DNA of 64,000 bases from Phycisphaeraceae bacterium (GCA_020639235.1 JACKHC010000002.1:248001-312000), one strand, 5' to 3'; shown: positions 26,689-36,433, counted from the first letter of the stretch. Program-made: numbers and translations. The notes: generated from the sequence alone by a model not told the origin.

Positions 26689-27891
26689 GTGACGAACCGA
26701 ACACGAACGACCGCAGCTCGCCTCATCGCGCTGGCGATCGCTTCGTCGGTGTCGGGTGCGTCCTTCGGCGCCAACGAGCCGCTGCCCGCCGATCCGGTCA
26801 TCACCGACCCCGACATCGGCGCGATCATGAGCGGGCTGCGCTCGCGGGACTTCCACGAGCGGGAGCGTGCTTCCATCGAACTCCAGCGCATGGTGGAGAC
26901 CAACCGCGTCACCGAGTCAGAACTGGTCGCGCTGGCGCGTCGCTCGGACATCACGCCCGAGCAGCGCACGCGCATCCTCGATCAGGCGATGCTGCGATTC
27001 AAGCAAACCGAGCGCGCCGGCATGGGCATCGGGTGGCGGCCGGTGGCGCGGTGGGGCGCGATTCTCACCGAGGTCCGATCGAACTTCCCCGTTGCCCAGC
27101 ATCTGGCCATGGGGGATGTCATCCAGTCGATCGACGGCATGTCGCTCATCGCCCCGGACGGGCGGACCGAGACATGGGACCTGATCTCGATCATCCGCAC
27201 CGCCATCATCTCGCGCGACCCGGGCGACAGTGTCCGCGTGGTCTTCCGCAGGCCGCCCGCGGGCGAGGTGATTGACGCGGCCGATCTGCAGCGTCCCGTT
27301 CCGGAGATCGATGCGACGAACTGGGAAGTGCGCACGGTCGATGTTCCCCTCGCCTCGTTCAGCCGCCTCGCGCCGGGCAACGCGCTCTCGCAGCCCGAGC
27401 TCGAAGCCGCGTGGATCCAGCGCCTCGGGCGGTTGCTCCCCGCCGATGAAGCTGCGTGGTCGCCGGTGCGTGTCACGCGGAGCGTCGCGCCGGACTTTGA
27501 TGTTCCCGACTCGATCCGCGACAACCAGGTGTCGTCGCTCACCGGGCGTTCGACGCTGCGCGACCGCGTCTTCATGACGCGGCAGTACAACGCCAACAAC
27601 CGCCAGACATTCATCGCCAGGGCCGCGGTCCCGGCGCAGCGGGTCCAGATGAAGACGAGCGCCGAGGCCGCCCAGACCGGTTTCGGCGCGGCGTCTCCGC
27701 TGAATGCCGACGACGGGCTCGACCTTGAGTCGATCGCGGCGATCGATACCGAGGTCCGGCTCATCGAGCAGCAGATCGCCCAGATCGTGGCCAACGGCGC
27801 TCCGCAGGAACTGATCGACGAACTGCGCGCCCGCCACCGGGAACTCTGCGATCGTCTTGCCGATCTCGCCAAGCGCCAACCTACCCGGTGA
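26689..27891 (+). CDS. Exported PDZ-domain protein
   Basis: 400 residues. Signal peptide about 1-26 (ending ASFGAN), then a helical region and a PDZ-like domain (about 105-200, with MGDVIQSIDGMSLIAPD). The C-terminal part ends in a coiled coil (about 355-400, ALIEQQ-type heptads). No protease triad is present, so a binding or scaffold role is likely. The GTG at 26689 follows GGGAGAG; no ATG fits. It ends overlapping leuS tail to tail by 11 bases. Confidence 0.75.
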   Translation: MTNRTRTTAARLIALAIASSVSGASFGANEPLPADPVITDPDIGAIMSGLRSRDFHERERASIELQRMVETNRVTESELVALARRSDITPEQRTRILDQAMLRFKQTERAGMGIGWRPVARWGAILTEVRSNFPVAQHLAMGDVIQSIDGMSLIAPDGRTETWDLISIIRTAIISRDPGDSVRVVFRRPPAGEVIDAADLQRPVPEIDATNWEVRTVDVPLASFSRLAPGNALSQPELEAAWIQRLGRLLPADEAAWSPVRVTRSVAPDFDVPDSIRDNQVSSLTGRSTLRDRVFMTRQYNANNRQTFIARAAVPAQRVQMKTSAEAAQTGFGAASPLNADDGLDLESIAAIDTEVRLIEQQIAQIVANGAPQELIDELRARHRELCDRLADLAKRQPTR

Positions 27892-30800
27892 TGATGTTCA
27901 CCAACCTGCCCGGAACGACGATCACCTTCCGCGCCGGCTTCCCCTCCATCGCCGCCGCGACTTTCTCGTGCCCCAGCGCAAGCGACTCGACGCGCTGCTG
28001 ATCGGCGTCGGCGGGCACCATGATCTTGGCGCGCACCTTGCCGTTGACCTGCACCGCCAGTTCCACCTCGTCGTCCTTGAGCATGGCCTCGTCGAATGAT
28101 GGCCATGTGGCGAGCGAGCAGAGGTCGGTCTTGCCGAGACGCGCCCACATTTCCTCTGCGATGTGCGGAGCGAACGGGCAGAGCATGAGCGTGAAACGCT
28201 CCGATTGATCCCGCGTCAGGCCGCTGGAACTCGTCGCCGCGTTGACGAACTCGATCATGGCCGCGATCGCCGTGTTGAAGGCGAGTTTCTCGACATCCTG
28301 GCCGACCTTGGCGATCGTCCGGTGCAGCAGTTTCTCGATTTTCGCGTCGGGCGCGCCCGCGAACTTTGTGTCGCCCGTCGCCTCATCGATGATCAGGCGC
28401 CACGCACGCTGCAGGAAGCGGAACAGCCCCACCATGTCCTTGGTGTTCCAGGGCTTGCTGGACTCGAGGGGCCCCATGTACATCTCGTAGAGCCGGAAGG
28501 TGTCGGCGCCGAACTCCGCGATCACATCGTCCGGGTTCACCACGTTCCGTAGCGACTTGCTCATTTTCGCGATGATGCGCTTGACGGGCGAGCCCGTCGC
28601 CCGCTCGACGAACTCGCCCTCGGCGCGCTCGTCGACCTCGTCCACCGGCACGAGCGAGCCGTCACTCCGCTGGTAGGCGTGGCTCAGGATCAGCCCCTGG
28701 TGGAACAGTTTCGCGAAGGGCTCGCGCGTCGAGACCTCACCCAGATCGAAGAGCATCTTGTGCCAGAACCGCGCGTACAGCAGGTGCAGCACGGCGTGCT
28801 CATTGCCGCCGATGTAGAGATCAACTCCACCGCCCCCCCCATTCCCGCCACCCTGCATCCAATATCGCTCGGCGTCCGTGCCGACGAACCTCTTCGGGTT
28901 CTTCGGATCGATGTAGCGCAGGTAGTACCAGCAGGAGCCCGCCCACCCCGGCATGGTGTTCAACTCGCGCACGACCTTCGTGTTCGGCGCGAGGACATCC
29001 TCGCGCACGCCCGCGTCGCGCGCCGTGGTGCGCATCCAGTCCGATGCGTTGCCGAGCAGCGGCCTGGGTTCCTGCGACTCGCCCGGCTTGTAGTCGCTCA
29101 GTTCGGGCAACAGCACGGGAAGCGCCTTCTCGCTGACGGGGTAGTGGTTGCCGTCCTGATCGAAGACCACAGGGAACGGCTCGCCCCAATACCGCTGACG
29201 CGAGAACAGCCAGTCGCGCAGCTTGAAGTTCACGCGGCCGCGGCCGATGCCCTCGCGCTGCATGTGCTCGATCATCGTCGACTTGGCGGTCTTGGTCGGC
29301 AGACTGTCGATTACATCGGAGTTGACCGCGTATCCCTCGCCCTCGAACGCGCCGCCCTCGTGGTGGTAGAAGCCGCCGCGCTCCATGCACGCCTTGAGCG
29401 CATCGAAGGACTTGAACCCCAGATCATCGATGAACTCGTGCCACAGCATCTGCGTCACGCCGCGCTTCGTTCCCACGCCGCCCGGCTTCTGCTTTTCCTG
29501 TGTTGCTGCCGGATCGTTGGTTGACACCTCGCGCCGACGCTGGCGGACGACGCCGAGAATCCGCTCGAACTCGTCGGGCCGGGCATCGCCCGATGTCATC
29601 AGGCCCATGAAGTCGGCCAGTCGCGTCCGCCAGAGATCGCTCTCGCGCTCGTCCGCCGTCGCGTTAGCCGTGTAGAATCGCAGCGCGAGAATCTGGCGCG
29701 GGTACACGACATCCACGATCGGAAGCGAGAACGCCTCGGCGAAGTCGAAGTCCCGCTGGTCGTGCGCGGGCACGGCCATGATCGCGCCGTGGCCGTAGCC
29801 CATCAGTACATAGTCCGAGGTCCACACCGGTATCTTCCCGCCGGTGAGCGGGTTGATCGCGCTCACGCCGAGCGCCACGCCCGTCTTGTCTTTGGTGTCC
29901 GCCTGACGGTCCACATCGGCGCGGTTTCGTGCGGCCTCGACATACGTTCGAATCGCGGAAGCACCCGCGCCGCCGCGTTCCAGCACGGCGTCCACCAGCG
30001 GATGCTCGGGCGCGACGACCATGTAGGTCGCGCCGTAGATGGTGTCGGGGCGCGTGGTGAATACGCGAATCGACCCGAACTCCTCGCCGAGCGCGCCGTC
30101 GATCTGGAAGTCGACCTCGGCGCCCTGCGAGCGCCCGATCCACTCCGATTGCTGCGTCCGCGTCGAGGTCGGCCAGTCGAGCCCATCGAGATCATCGAGC
30201 AGCCGCTGCGCGTACGCGGTGATGCGGAACATCCACTGGCGCAGGGGTCGGCGGACCACCGGGTGCCCGCCGCGCTCCGATCTCCCGTCGATGACCTCTT
30301 CGTTGGCCAGCACCGTGCCGAGTTTGGGGCACCAGTTGACCGTCTGCTCGCCGATGTACGCCAGGCGCATCGAGTCGATGAACTCGCGACGCTCGTCTTT
30401 CTCCAGTTCGTGCCACTTGCGGTGCCCGACCGCCCCCCCACCACCCCCACCGAGCGCATCGAGCGGCGCGGCGTCCTGCGTGCGCACCAGCTCGCCGAAG
30501 GCGTTCACATACGCCTTGCCGTTCTCGAGCAGTTGGATCAGCTCATCGATCGGGCGCGCCCGCTGCGCATCGGTGTCGTACCACGATGCATAGGCGCGGA
30601 GCCAGATCCACTGTGTCCACCTGTAGTATTCCGGATCGATCGTCGCGAACTCGCGCGACCAGTCGTAGGAGAAACCGAACCGCTTGAGCTGGCGCCGGAA
30701 GTTGTCGATCGCCTTCTTCGTTGTGACCGCCGGGTGCACGCCCGTTTGAATCGCGTATTGCTCGGCGGGCAGACCGAATGCGTCCCATCCCATCGGGTGC

Positions 30801-31069
30801 AGCACGTTGAAGCCCTGCATCCGCTTCATCCGCGAGAGGATGTCGGTCGCCGTGTACCCCTCCGGGTGGCCGACGTGCAGCCCCGCCCCGCTCGGGTAGG
30901 GGAACATGTCCAGGCAATAGAACTTCGGGCGCGAACCATCGAAGCCCTTGTCGCCGGGGTTGAGCGCACGGAACGCGGCCGCCTCGTCCCAGCGCAGCTG
31001 CCATCGGCGCTCGATCCGATCCGCAAGTTCGGGCGTGTACCGGTGCTCCTGTGTGTTCACTTCGGGCAT
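27881..31069 (-). CDS. leuS: Leucine--tRNA ligase LeuS, enlarged
   Basis: Charges tRNA-Leu. HIGH motif as HVGH (65-68) in PYPSGAGLHVGHPEGYTATD, editing domain with VPAHDQRDFDF, and KMSKS in IIAKMSKSLRN. At 1062 residues it is about 200 longer than typical bacterial LeuS. The extra length is mainly a block of about 110 residues between the editing domain (VVYPRQ) and the NSDVIDSLPT segment, plus a smaller insertion with a six-Gly run before the zinc region. The zinc-type cysteines are mostly gone (ERGGHPV). Two poly-Gly runs come from C tracts at 28833-28840 and 30433-30439. ATG at 31069; TACACT is 37 bases upstream. Confidence 0.95.
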   Translation of the reverse strand: MPEVNTQEHRYTPELADRIERRWQLRWDEAAAFRALNPGDKGFDGSRPKFYCLDMFPYPSGAGLHVGHPEGYTATDILSRMKRMQGFNVLHPMGWDAFGLPAEQYAIQTGVHPAVTTKKAIDNFRRQLKRFGFSYDWSREFATIDPEYYRWTQWIWLRAYASWYDTDAQRARPIDELIQLLENGKAYVNAFGELVRTQDAAPLDALGGGGGGAVGHRKWHELEKDERREFIDSMRLAYIGEQTVNWCPKLGTVLANEEVIDGRSERGGHPVVRRPLRQWMFRITAYAQRLLDDLDGLDWPTSTRTQQSEWIGRSQGAEVDFQIDGALGEEFGSIRVFTTRPDTIYGATYMVVAPEHPLVDAVLERGGAGASAIRTYVEAARNRADVDRQADTKDKTGVALGVSAINPLTGGKIPVWTSDYVLMGYGHGAIMAVPAHDQRDFDFAEAFSLPIVDVVYPRQILALRFYTANATADERESDLWRTRLADFMGLMTSGDARPDEFERILGVVRQRRREVSTNDPAATQEKQKPGGVGTKRGVTQMLWHEFIDDLGFKSFDALKACMERGGFYHHEGGAFEGEGYAVNSDVIDSLPTKTAKSTMIEHMQREGIGRGRVNFKLRDWLFSRQRYWGEPFPVVFDQDGNHYPVSEKALPVLLPELSDYKPGESQEPRPLLGNASDWMRTTARDAGVREDVLAPNTKVVRELNTMPGWAGSCWYYLRYIDPKNPKRFVGTDAERYWMQGGGNGGGGGVDLYIGGNEHAVLHLLYARFWHKMLFDLGEVSTREPFAKLFHQGLILSHAYQRSDGSLVPVDEVDERAEGEFVERATGSPVKRIIAKMSKSLRNVVNPDDVIAEFGADTFRLYEMYMGPLESSKPWNTKDMVGLFRFLQRAWRLIIDEATGDTKFAGAPDAKIEKLLHRTIAKVGQDVEKLAFNTAIAAMIEFVNAATSSSGLTRDQSERFTLMLCPFAPHIAEEMWARLGKTDLCSLATWPSFDEAMLKDDEVELAVQVNGKVRAKIMVPADADQQRVESLALGHEKVAAAMEGKPARKVIVVPGRLVNIITG

Positions 31070-31195
31070 GCGTCGCGTCCCCGCTTTCGGTTGGGAATCG
31101 GTCGAGAGTGTACCGCCACGATCAAAGCGGCCGCGCCGCGCCGCATCGTTGCGGCGGCGCGCGGTCACTGAGGGTCGATGCGTTGGGTCCGGGGC

Positions 31196-32659
31196 TCAGT
31201 TCGCGGCGGAGGCCGCGAGCTTGGCCGCCCGATCGGAGAGCAGCTTCTTGGCCTCGCCCACGAGGTAGAAACTCCCGGTGATGACCACGAGATCGTCGCG
31301 TCCGGCGGCCCGTCCTGCGATGGACAGCGCCTCTTCGAGACTCGCGGCCGTCTGGCAGACCTTGCCGGACAGTTCGGTGAACCGGTGCGCCAACTGCTCG
31401 GCGTCGGCGGCCCTCGGGTTGCCCTTGGTCCGGGTGAAGATCACTTTGTCGCCTCCCAGCGCGACTTTTTCCAGGATGCCGTCGACATCCTTGTCGGCGC
31501 TGCACCCGACGATCATCACCATCGAGTCGTACGGGATATGCGCACCGATCGAACGCACCAGCGCCTGCAGGGCCGCGGGATTGTGCGCGCCGTCGAGCAG
31601 CACCCTCGGCTCGCGTCCGAGGACTTCCATGCGGCCCGGGATGACCGTCTTCTCGAGCCCCGTGATGATCTTGCTCTCGGGCACATCGAAGCCGCGCTCG
31701 CGCAGGAGCGCGAGAACGGTCAGCGCCAGGCCGCAGTTCGTCGCCTGGTGCTCGCCGGGCAGCGGGACCGGCACATGCTCGAAAGTGATCTTGCCCATCG
31801 CGATGCCGACGCGGGTGTGCGGGCCCAGCTGCTGATTCGCCTCGAATCGGTTCGAGAAATCGACGTTGTCCCCCAGCATGTACAGCGGCGCGCCGACTTC
31901 CGCGCTCTTGGCGCGGAAGACTTCGTTCACCGCGGTCTCCTGCTTGGCGACGAGCGCCGGCACGCCGGGCTTGAAGATTCCCGCCTTTTCGGTCGCGATC
32001 TCCGGGAGCGTCTTGCCCAGGAAGTGCATGTGATCGAGCGAGATGCTCGTCACGACCGACACCTCCGGCGTAATGACATTGGTTGAGTCCAGACGCCCGC
32101 CGAGCCCGACCTCGGCGATCACGACGTCCACGGCCTGCTCCGCGAAGTACAGGAACCCCAGGGCGGTCATCAGTTCGAAGAAGCTCGCCTGCCCGTGTTT
32201 CTTCTCGGCGTCGTCCGCGGCCCGCGCGACGCGCGTCATCAACTCGGTGAACGCCGGGTAGGAGATCACATGATCGTTGATCTGGATGCGCTCGCGGATA
32301 TCGACCAGGTGCGGGCTGGTGTAGGTGCCCACCGCGTAGCCGCACTCCTGCAGGCAGGTCGAGATCATCGCGACCGTCGAGCCCTTGCCGTTTGTGCCGC
32401 CGACATGCACGAAGCGCAGCGACTCGTGCGGGTTCTCGAGCCCTTCGAGAATTGCGCGCATCCGGTCGAGCTTGAAGGTGCCCTCGGGGACGCGCGAGGG
32501 GCGGGTGCGTTCGACATCCGTGCGCTCGTAGAGGTACTTCAGAGCGGCGTGATAGTTCTCGAACTTCTTGCGGCGCGTCGCCGATTTGCGGGTGGACGGC
32601 TTCTTCTTGGAAGTCCGCGTGCGCGAACGGTTGGAACTGGATGGGGTCGATTTGGGCAT
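31196..32659 (-). CDS. folC: Folylpolyglutamate/dihydrofolate synthase FolC
   Basis: Adds glutamate to folates, and in bacteria often also makes dihydrofolate from dihydropteroate. 487 residues: a basic Ser/Arg/Lys-rich N-terminal extension (1-35), the Mur-ligase ATP loop VGGTNGKGSTV, YTSPHLVDIRERI, EVGLGGRLDSTN and the C-terminal LLDGAHNP motif. The ATG at 32659 has TACAAT 9 bases upstream and no Shine-Dalgarno. A GC-rich hairpin (about 31126-31165) follows its stop. Divergent from the LOG-family gene. Confidence 0.93.
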   Translation of the reverse strand: MPKSTPSSSNRSRTRTSKKKPSTRKSATRRKKFENYHAALKYLYERTDVERTRPSRVPEGTFKLDRMRAILEGLENPHESLRFVHVGGTNGKGSTVAMISTCLQECGYAVGTYTSPHLVDIRERIQINDHVISYPAFTELMTRVARAADDAEKKHGQASFFELMTALGFLYFAEQAVDVVIAEVGLGGRLDSTNVITPEVSVVTSISLDHMHFLGKTLPEIATEKAGIFKPGVPALVAKQETAVNEVFRAKSAEVGAPLYMLGDNVDFSNRFEANQQLGPHTRVGIAMGKITFEHVPVPLPGEHQATNCGLALTVLALLRERGFDVPESKIITGLEKTVIPGRMEVLGREPRVLLDGAHNPAALQALVRSIGAHIPYDSMVMIVGCSADKDVDGILEKVALGGDKVIFTRTKGNPRAADAEQLAHRFTELSGKVCQTAASLEEALSIAGRAAGRDDLVVITGSFYLVGEAKKLLSDRAAKLAASAAN

Positions 32660-32870
32660 AAGCGGTGCATTGTATCCAACCCGCGTTTTTGACGCATCCG
32701 ACGGTCCGGAGATATTCGCGCAAGTCATTGCCGTGCGGTAGTTTACACTTCTTGAGAATACCTAACAATAATATAACAACATGCCTGTTCATCGCCCGGC
32801 GCTCGCTTGCGTCGCTCGCCGCGCCGTGATATCCCCCACGGTCGCGCACCAGAACACGGAAGGACTGCCT

Positions 32871-33650
32871 TTGCCCCACGATCACCACGCGGAGATGGCC
32901 CACGAGTCTTGGCGCGTCTTCAAAATCATGGCGGAGTTCGTCGAGGGCTTCGAGACGCTCTCGACGCTCCCGCCGGGCGTCTCGATCTTCGGCTCGGCGC
33001 GGACGCCGGCGGGGCACCGCGATTACGAGAACGCGCGCATCCTTGCGGCTGATCTTGCCAAGCGGGGCCACGCCATTATCACGGGCGGCGGGCCGGGCAT
33101 CATGGAGGCCGCCAACCGCGGCGCGCACGAGGCGGGCGGTATCTCGGTCGGCCTGAACATCGCGCTCCCGCACGAGCAGGAGCCCAACCCGTACCAGACC
33201 GTGAAGCTCGACTTCAACTACTTCTTCTGCCGCAAGGTCATGTTCGTGAAGTATGCACGCTCGTTCATTATCTTCCCGGGCGGGTTCGGCACGATGGACG
33301 AGTTCTTCGAGTCGCTGACACTCATCCAGACGCTGAAGATCGATCCGTTTCCCGTGATCTGCATCGGCACCGAGTTCTGGCGCGGCCTGCACGACTGGAT
33401 AGGCACGACGCTGCGCGACAAGTACAAGACCATCTCCGAGAACGACCTGGACCTCGTCACCTTCACCGACGATCTCGAAGAAGCGGCCCAGATCGTCGAA
33501 GACTTCATTTCCGGCAAGTCCGAACTCGGACGCATGTACCCGACCTTTGTTGAGGGCCAGGGGCGTCGTCCGGCGGGCGAGGGCACGCGCGAGGGCGTGA
33601 AGTCGCGTCGATCGGCCCCGATGCTCCGGCCCGACGAGCCGGGGATCTGA
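32871..33650 (+). CDS. TIGR00730/LOG family Rossmann protein
   Basis: 259 residues with GGGPGIMEA and PGGFGTMDE, the two signatures of the LOG/nucleotide 5'-monophosphate nucleosidase-type family formerly labelled lysine decarboxylase. Family members cleave nucleotide monophosphates such as cytokinin ribotides; in this bacterium a nucleotide salvage or signalling role is more likely. TTG at 32871 is chosen because GGAAGGA precedes it by seven bases; ATG at 32781 adds unconserved sequence. The C-terminal 30 residues are basic and likely disordered. Confidence 0.85.
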   Translation: MPHDHHAEMAHESWRVFKIMAEFVEGFETLSTLPPGVSIFGSARTPAGHRDYENARILAADLAKRGHAIITGGGPGIMEAANRGAHEAGGISVGLNIALPHEQEPNPYQTVKLDFNYFFCRKVMFVKYARSFIIFPGGFGTMDEFFESLTLIQTLKIDPFPVICIGTEFWRGLHDWIGTTLRDKYKTISENDLDLVTFTDDLEEAAQIVEDFISGKSELGRMYPTFVEGQGRRPAGEGTREGVKSRRSAPMLRPDEPGI

Positions 33651-33717
33651 ATCCAAGAATTCTGGTTAGAATCCGAGTGCTGTCGGGACCCCGAACCAAC
33701 TCCTGAAGGAAGTTCTC

Positions 33718-34161
33718 ATGTCGATCACTCGTCGCACCGTGCTCATGCTCATCCTCGCCGCCGTCGCCGCGTTCACACTGGTCGGGTGCGGCGGGGGCGA
33801 GTCCGCCTACGTCGGTGAGTGGGAGCTCGACAAGGAGGCGTTCAAGACGGCCGTCGAAGAGTCGATGACCGAAGAAGAGAAGAACGATCCGATGGCGGGG
33901 ATGGCGATGGGGATGGTGCTGTCGATGAATGTCGTGATCGACATCAAGAAGGATCATACATTCAGCGCGACCATGTCGATGCCCATGATGGGTGAGGACA
34001 CGTCGACCGGCACCTGGAAGCTCGACAAGGGCGGGATCGTGATGACGAACGCGGACGGCCAGAGCCCGGGCATGCTGATGCTCAAGGACGGCAAGTTGCA
34101 CGCCAAGTCCGACTCGAAGGACGAGCCGCCCTTCATCCTCCAGCGCAAGAAGAAGTCCTAA
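33718..34161 (+). CDS. Methionine-rich lipoprotein of unknown function
   Basis: 147 residues. Lipoprotein signal MSITRRTVLMLILAAVAAFT with Cys at about 24 (LVGC). The mature part is short, acidic then Met-rich (MAGMAMGMVLSMN, ATMSMPMMG), and has the beta-strand look of lipocalin/DUF-type envelope proteins (VGEWELD, STGTWKLDKG). No known function. AAGGAAG precedes the ATG. Its stop overlaps pdxJ by four bases on the opposite strand. Confidence 0.75.
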   Translation: MSITRRTVLMLILAAVAAFTLVGCGGGESAYVGEWELDKEAFKTAVEESMTEEEKNDPMAGMAMGMVLSMNVVIDIKKDHTFSATMSMPMMGEDTSTGTWKLDKGGIVMTNADGQSPGMLMLKDGKLHAKSDSKDEPPFILQRKKKS

Positions 34162-34907
34162 GCGCCCGCCGCCTCGACCATTAATCGCTTCATCTCGCGC
34201 ACCGCTTCGCGCAGCCCGACATACACCGCGCGGCTGACGATGGCGTGCCCGATGTGCAGTTCGGCGATGCCTTCGAGGCCCGCGATCGCGTTCACATTGT
34301 GGTAGTTCAGGGCGTGCCCCGCGTTGAATCGCATCCCCATTTCGCGGATGCGGCGCCCGGCCTCGACGACCTTGCGGTGCTCGTCGGCCAGGTCCCGGAG
34401 CAGGAAGTCGCCGCCCGCGCGCGCGTACGCGTGCGCGTACGGTCCCGTGTGCACCTCGCACACATCGAATCCGGCCTCATGCGCCGCCTCGACCTGCGCG
34501 ATATCGGGATCGATGAACGCCGAGACGATCATCCCGCCGTCCTTCAGTTGCTTCACGACATCCCGGAGGCGCTTGATCTGCCCGCGCACATCGAGGCCGC
34601 CCTCGGTCGTGATCTCCTGGCGCCCCTCGGGCACGAGCATCGAGATCTGCGGCTTGACCCGGCGCGCGACCTTCGCCATTTCGTCCGTCGCCGCCATCTC
34701 GAGATTGAGTTTGATGTTCACGCTCGCGCGGAGGCGTTCGACATCCGAGTCCTGGATGTGCCGGCGGTCCTCGCGCAGGTGCACCGTGATGCCGTCGGCG
34801 CCGCCGATCTCCGCCTCGTGCGCCGCCCGGACGGGGTCCGGCTCCACGCCGCGGCGCGCCTGACGCACCGTCGCCACATGATCGATGTTCACGCCGAGTT
34901 GAATCAT
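34158..34907 (-). CDS. pdxJ: Pyridoxine 5'-phosphate synthase PdxJ
   Basis: Joins 1-deoxyxylulose 5-phosphate and 3-amino-2-oxopropyl phosphate to make pyridoxine 5'-phosphate. 249 residues: GVNIDHVATVRQARRG, ITVHLREDRRHIQD, FNAGHALNYHN and IGHAIVSRAVYVGL are all family signatures with the catalytic Glu/His residues. The ATG overlaps the TGA of the dehydrogenase upstream (ATGA). A TACAAT hexamer sits 6 bases before it, so it may also have its own leaderless promoter inside the dehydrogenase. Confidence 0.95.
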   Translation of the reverse strand: MIQLGVNIDHVATVRQARRGVEPDPVRAAHEAEIGGADGITVHLREDRRHIQDSDVERLRASVNIKLNLEMAATDEMAKVARRVKPQISMLVPEGRQEITTEGGLDVRGQIKRLRDVVKQLKDGGMIVSAFIDPDIAQVEAAHEAGFDVCEVHTGPYAHAYARAGGDFLLRDLADEHRKVVEAGRRIREMGMRFNAGHALNYHNVNAIAGLEGIAELHIGHAIVSRAVYVGLREAVREMKRLMVEAAGA

Positions 34908-35893
34908 GTCGCCATTGTAGCGCCGGTGGGCGGTGCCTCGTGCTCGGGCTGCTCGCCGCTGAGCACCCGCCAGACATCCCGGACCACCCATGACATGTTC
35001 CGGTGCGCCTCCGCGGTCGCTGCCCCGAGGTGGGGGAGCAGGCGGCAGTTGGCCAGGCCCATCAGCGGGTGCGCGGCGCCCGGGGGCTCGGGCTGGTGGA
35101 CATCCAGCACCGCCCGCGCGCCCGGGTGCGCCCGCAGGAAGCCGCACAACGCTGACGGGTCGGCCACGAATCCGCGGCTGGCGTTGATGAGCAGCACATC
35201 TTGCCGGCACTTCGAGAGGGCTGCGGCGTCGATGAGGTTCCGATTGCTCGCCCGATCGTCCACGTGCACCGTGACGATGTCGCTTGATGCGAGCAGTTCG
35301 TCCATGCCAACGGGCGTTGCGCCGGCGCGCTCGGCGACCGGGATCTCGAGCAGATCGTGGTAGATCACGCGCGAGCCGAAGCCGGACAGGCACGCCGCCA
35401 CCCGCTTGCCGACGCGCCCCAGCCCGACGATGCCGACGGTGCAATCGCGCAGTTGCTTGGCGCCGATCGACGCCGATCGGAGTGATTTCCATGACTCGGT
35501 ATCGATCGCCCGCCCGACCGTGGGACGCGGGCGCAGATCATCGAGGATCAGCGCGATCACATACTCGGCGACTGCCTGGGTGTTCGCATCGGGGGTGTAC
35601 ACCACGCGCACGCCACGCGCTGCGCACAGCGATCGGTCGATGTTGTCGATGCCCACGCCGGCGCGCCCGACCACGCGCAGGCGGGGTGCACGATCGAGGA
35701 GCGCGGTGTCGATTTTCGTATAGGTCCGGATCACCAGCGCATCCGCGTCGGCGATATGCGTCTCGAACTCGGGCGTGCCCGCCGGCGCGTGCGTTACTTT
35801 GCAGCGCTCGCCGAGCCATGCGGCGCACGCGGGGTCGAGGTGTTCGGTGATGATCGCCCGCGGGGGCCCCCCACCACGCTCCGTCCCGCTCAC
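34904..35893 (-). CDS. D-isomer-specific 2-hydroxyacid dehydrogenase
   Basis: 329 residues related to phosphoglycerate dehydrogenase. Rossmann motif VGIVGLGRVGKRVA, catalytic Arg in INASRGFVAD, Glu in LDVHQPEP, and His in LLPHLGAAT. It lacks an ACT domain and differs clearly from the SerA above. The GTG start overlaps the clpS stop (GTGA) and its stop overlaps pdxJ, placing it in a three-gene operon. In that setting it could be a PdxB-like erythronate-4-phosphate dehydrogenase for vitamin B6, but sequence alone cannot separate this from other substrates. Confidence 0.8.
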   Translation of the reverse strand: MSGTERGGGPPRAIITEHLDPACAAWLGERCKVTHAPAGTPEFETHIADADALVIRTYTKIDTALLDRAPRLRVVGRAGVGIDNIDRSLCAARGVRVVYTPDANTQAVAEYVIALILDDLRPRPTVGRAIDTESWKSLRSASIGAKQLRDCTVGIVGLGRVGKRVAACLSGFGSRVIYHDLLEIPVAERAGATPVGMDELLASSDIVTVHVDDRASNRNLIDAAALSKCRQDVLLINASRGFVADPSALCGFLRAHPGARAVLDVHQPEPPGAAHPLMGLANCRLLPHLGAATAEAHRNMSWVVRDVWRVLSGEQPEHEAPPTGATMAT

Positions 35894-36237
35894 TCCCCCC
35901 CATCCTCAGGGGACTCCGCCGGTTCGATGAGCGCCTTCATCGACCCTGTGCAGGAAGCGATGAGCACATCGCGCCCGTAGCCGCGGATCTGCTCCACCTT
36001 TAACTCGGCGAGTTCGCGGTGGCATGTTCTGCAGATGACGCGCCCGTCCTGATCGACCTTCTTCGCGGCGAGGAATGCTTTCTCTGGGGAAAATGCGAAC
36101 AGGCGCTGCGTCATCTCCATCACGTACTGGTAGGTGTGGTCGTCGTCGTCGAGGAGAACAACATTCCACAAACGCGGCAGTTGCGTCTCCGCTCGGGTCT
36201 GTTTGCTCGGCGCTGTGATTATTTTCGTCGCGGTCAT
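35890..36237 (-). CDS. ClpS-like adaptor with altered degron pocket
   Basis: 115 residues, ClpS fold: WNVVLLDDDDHTYQYVMEMTQ, then a helix and KVDQDGRVICRTC, ending at the KVEQIRGYG strand. ClpS delivers N-degron substrates to ClpAP. In E. coli ClpS the N-degron amino group is held by Asn34, Asp35 and His66; here the matching positions read D, D and D (LLDDDDHT, VDQDG). Start: ATG at 36237 because TAGAAT lies 7 bases upstream (leaderless); the longer frame would start inside that hexamer. Cotranscribed with the dehydrogenase and pdxJ. Confidence 0.8.
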   Translation of the reverse strand: MTATKIITAPSKQTRAETQLPRLWNVVLLDDDDHTYQYVMEMTQRLFAFSPEKAFLAAKKVDQDGRVICRTCHRELAELKVEQIRGYGRDVLIASCTGSMKALIEPAESPEDGGE

Positions 36238-36433
36238 AGTGGGCATTCTACCACTCGTTGTCCCTGGGGAAGAGCAAACATCAAGCAAACGGCTACGCAA
36301 CCCGAATGCGCGCCATTTTCGATATTTTGTGCCGAATCACGCCGGTTTTAGCGTACTAATATTGGCTAGGGGCGGGGAATGTGAGGGTGTGCGCGCGGTG
36401 TGTTCCCCGCTCTAAAACGATGGAGACCGGCGC

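Noticed and set aside
32781..32870. ATG at 32781 as start of the LOG-family gene
   Set aside because: It adds an unconserved Ala/Arg stretch, while the TTG at 32871 has a ribosome-binding site at good spacing.
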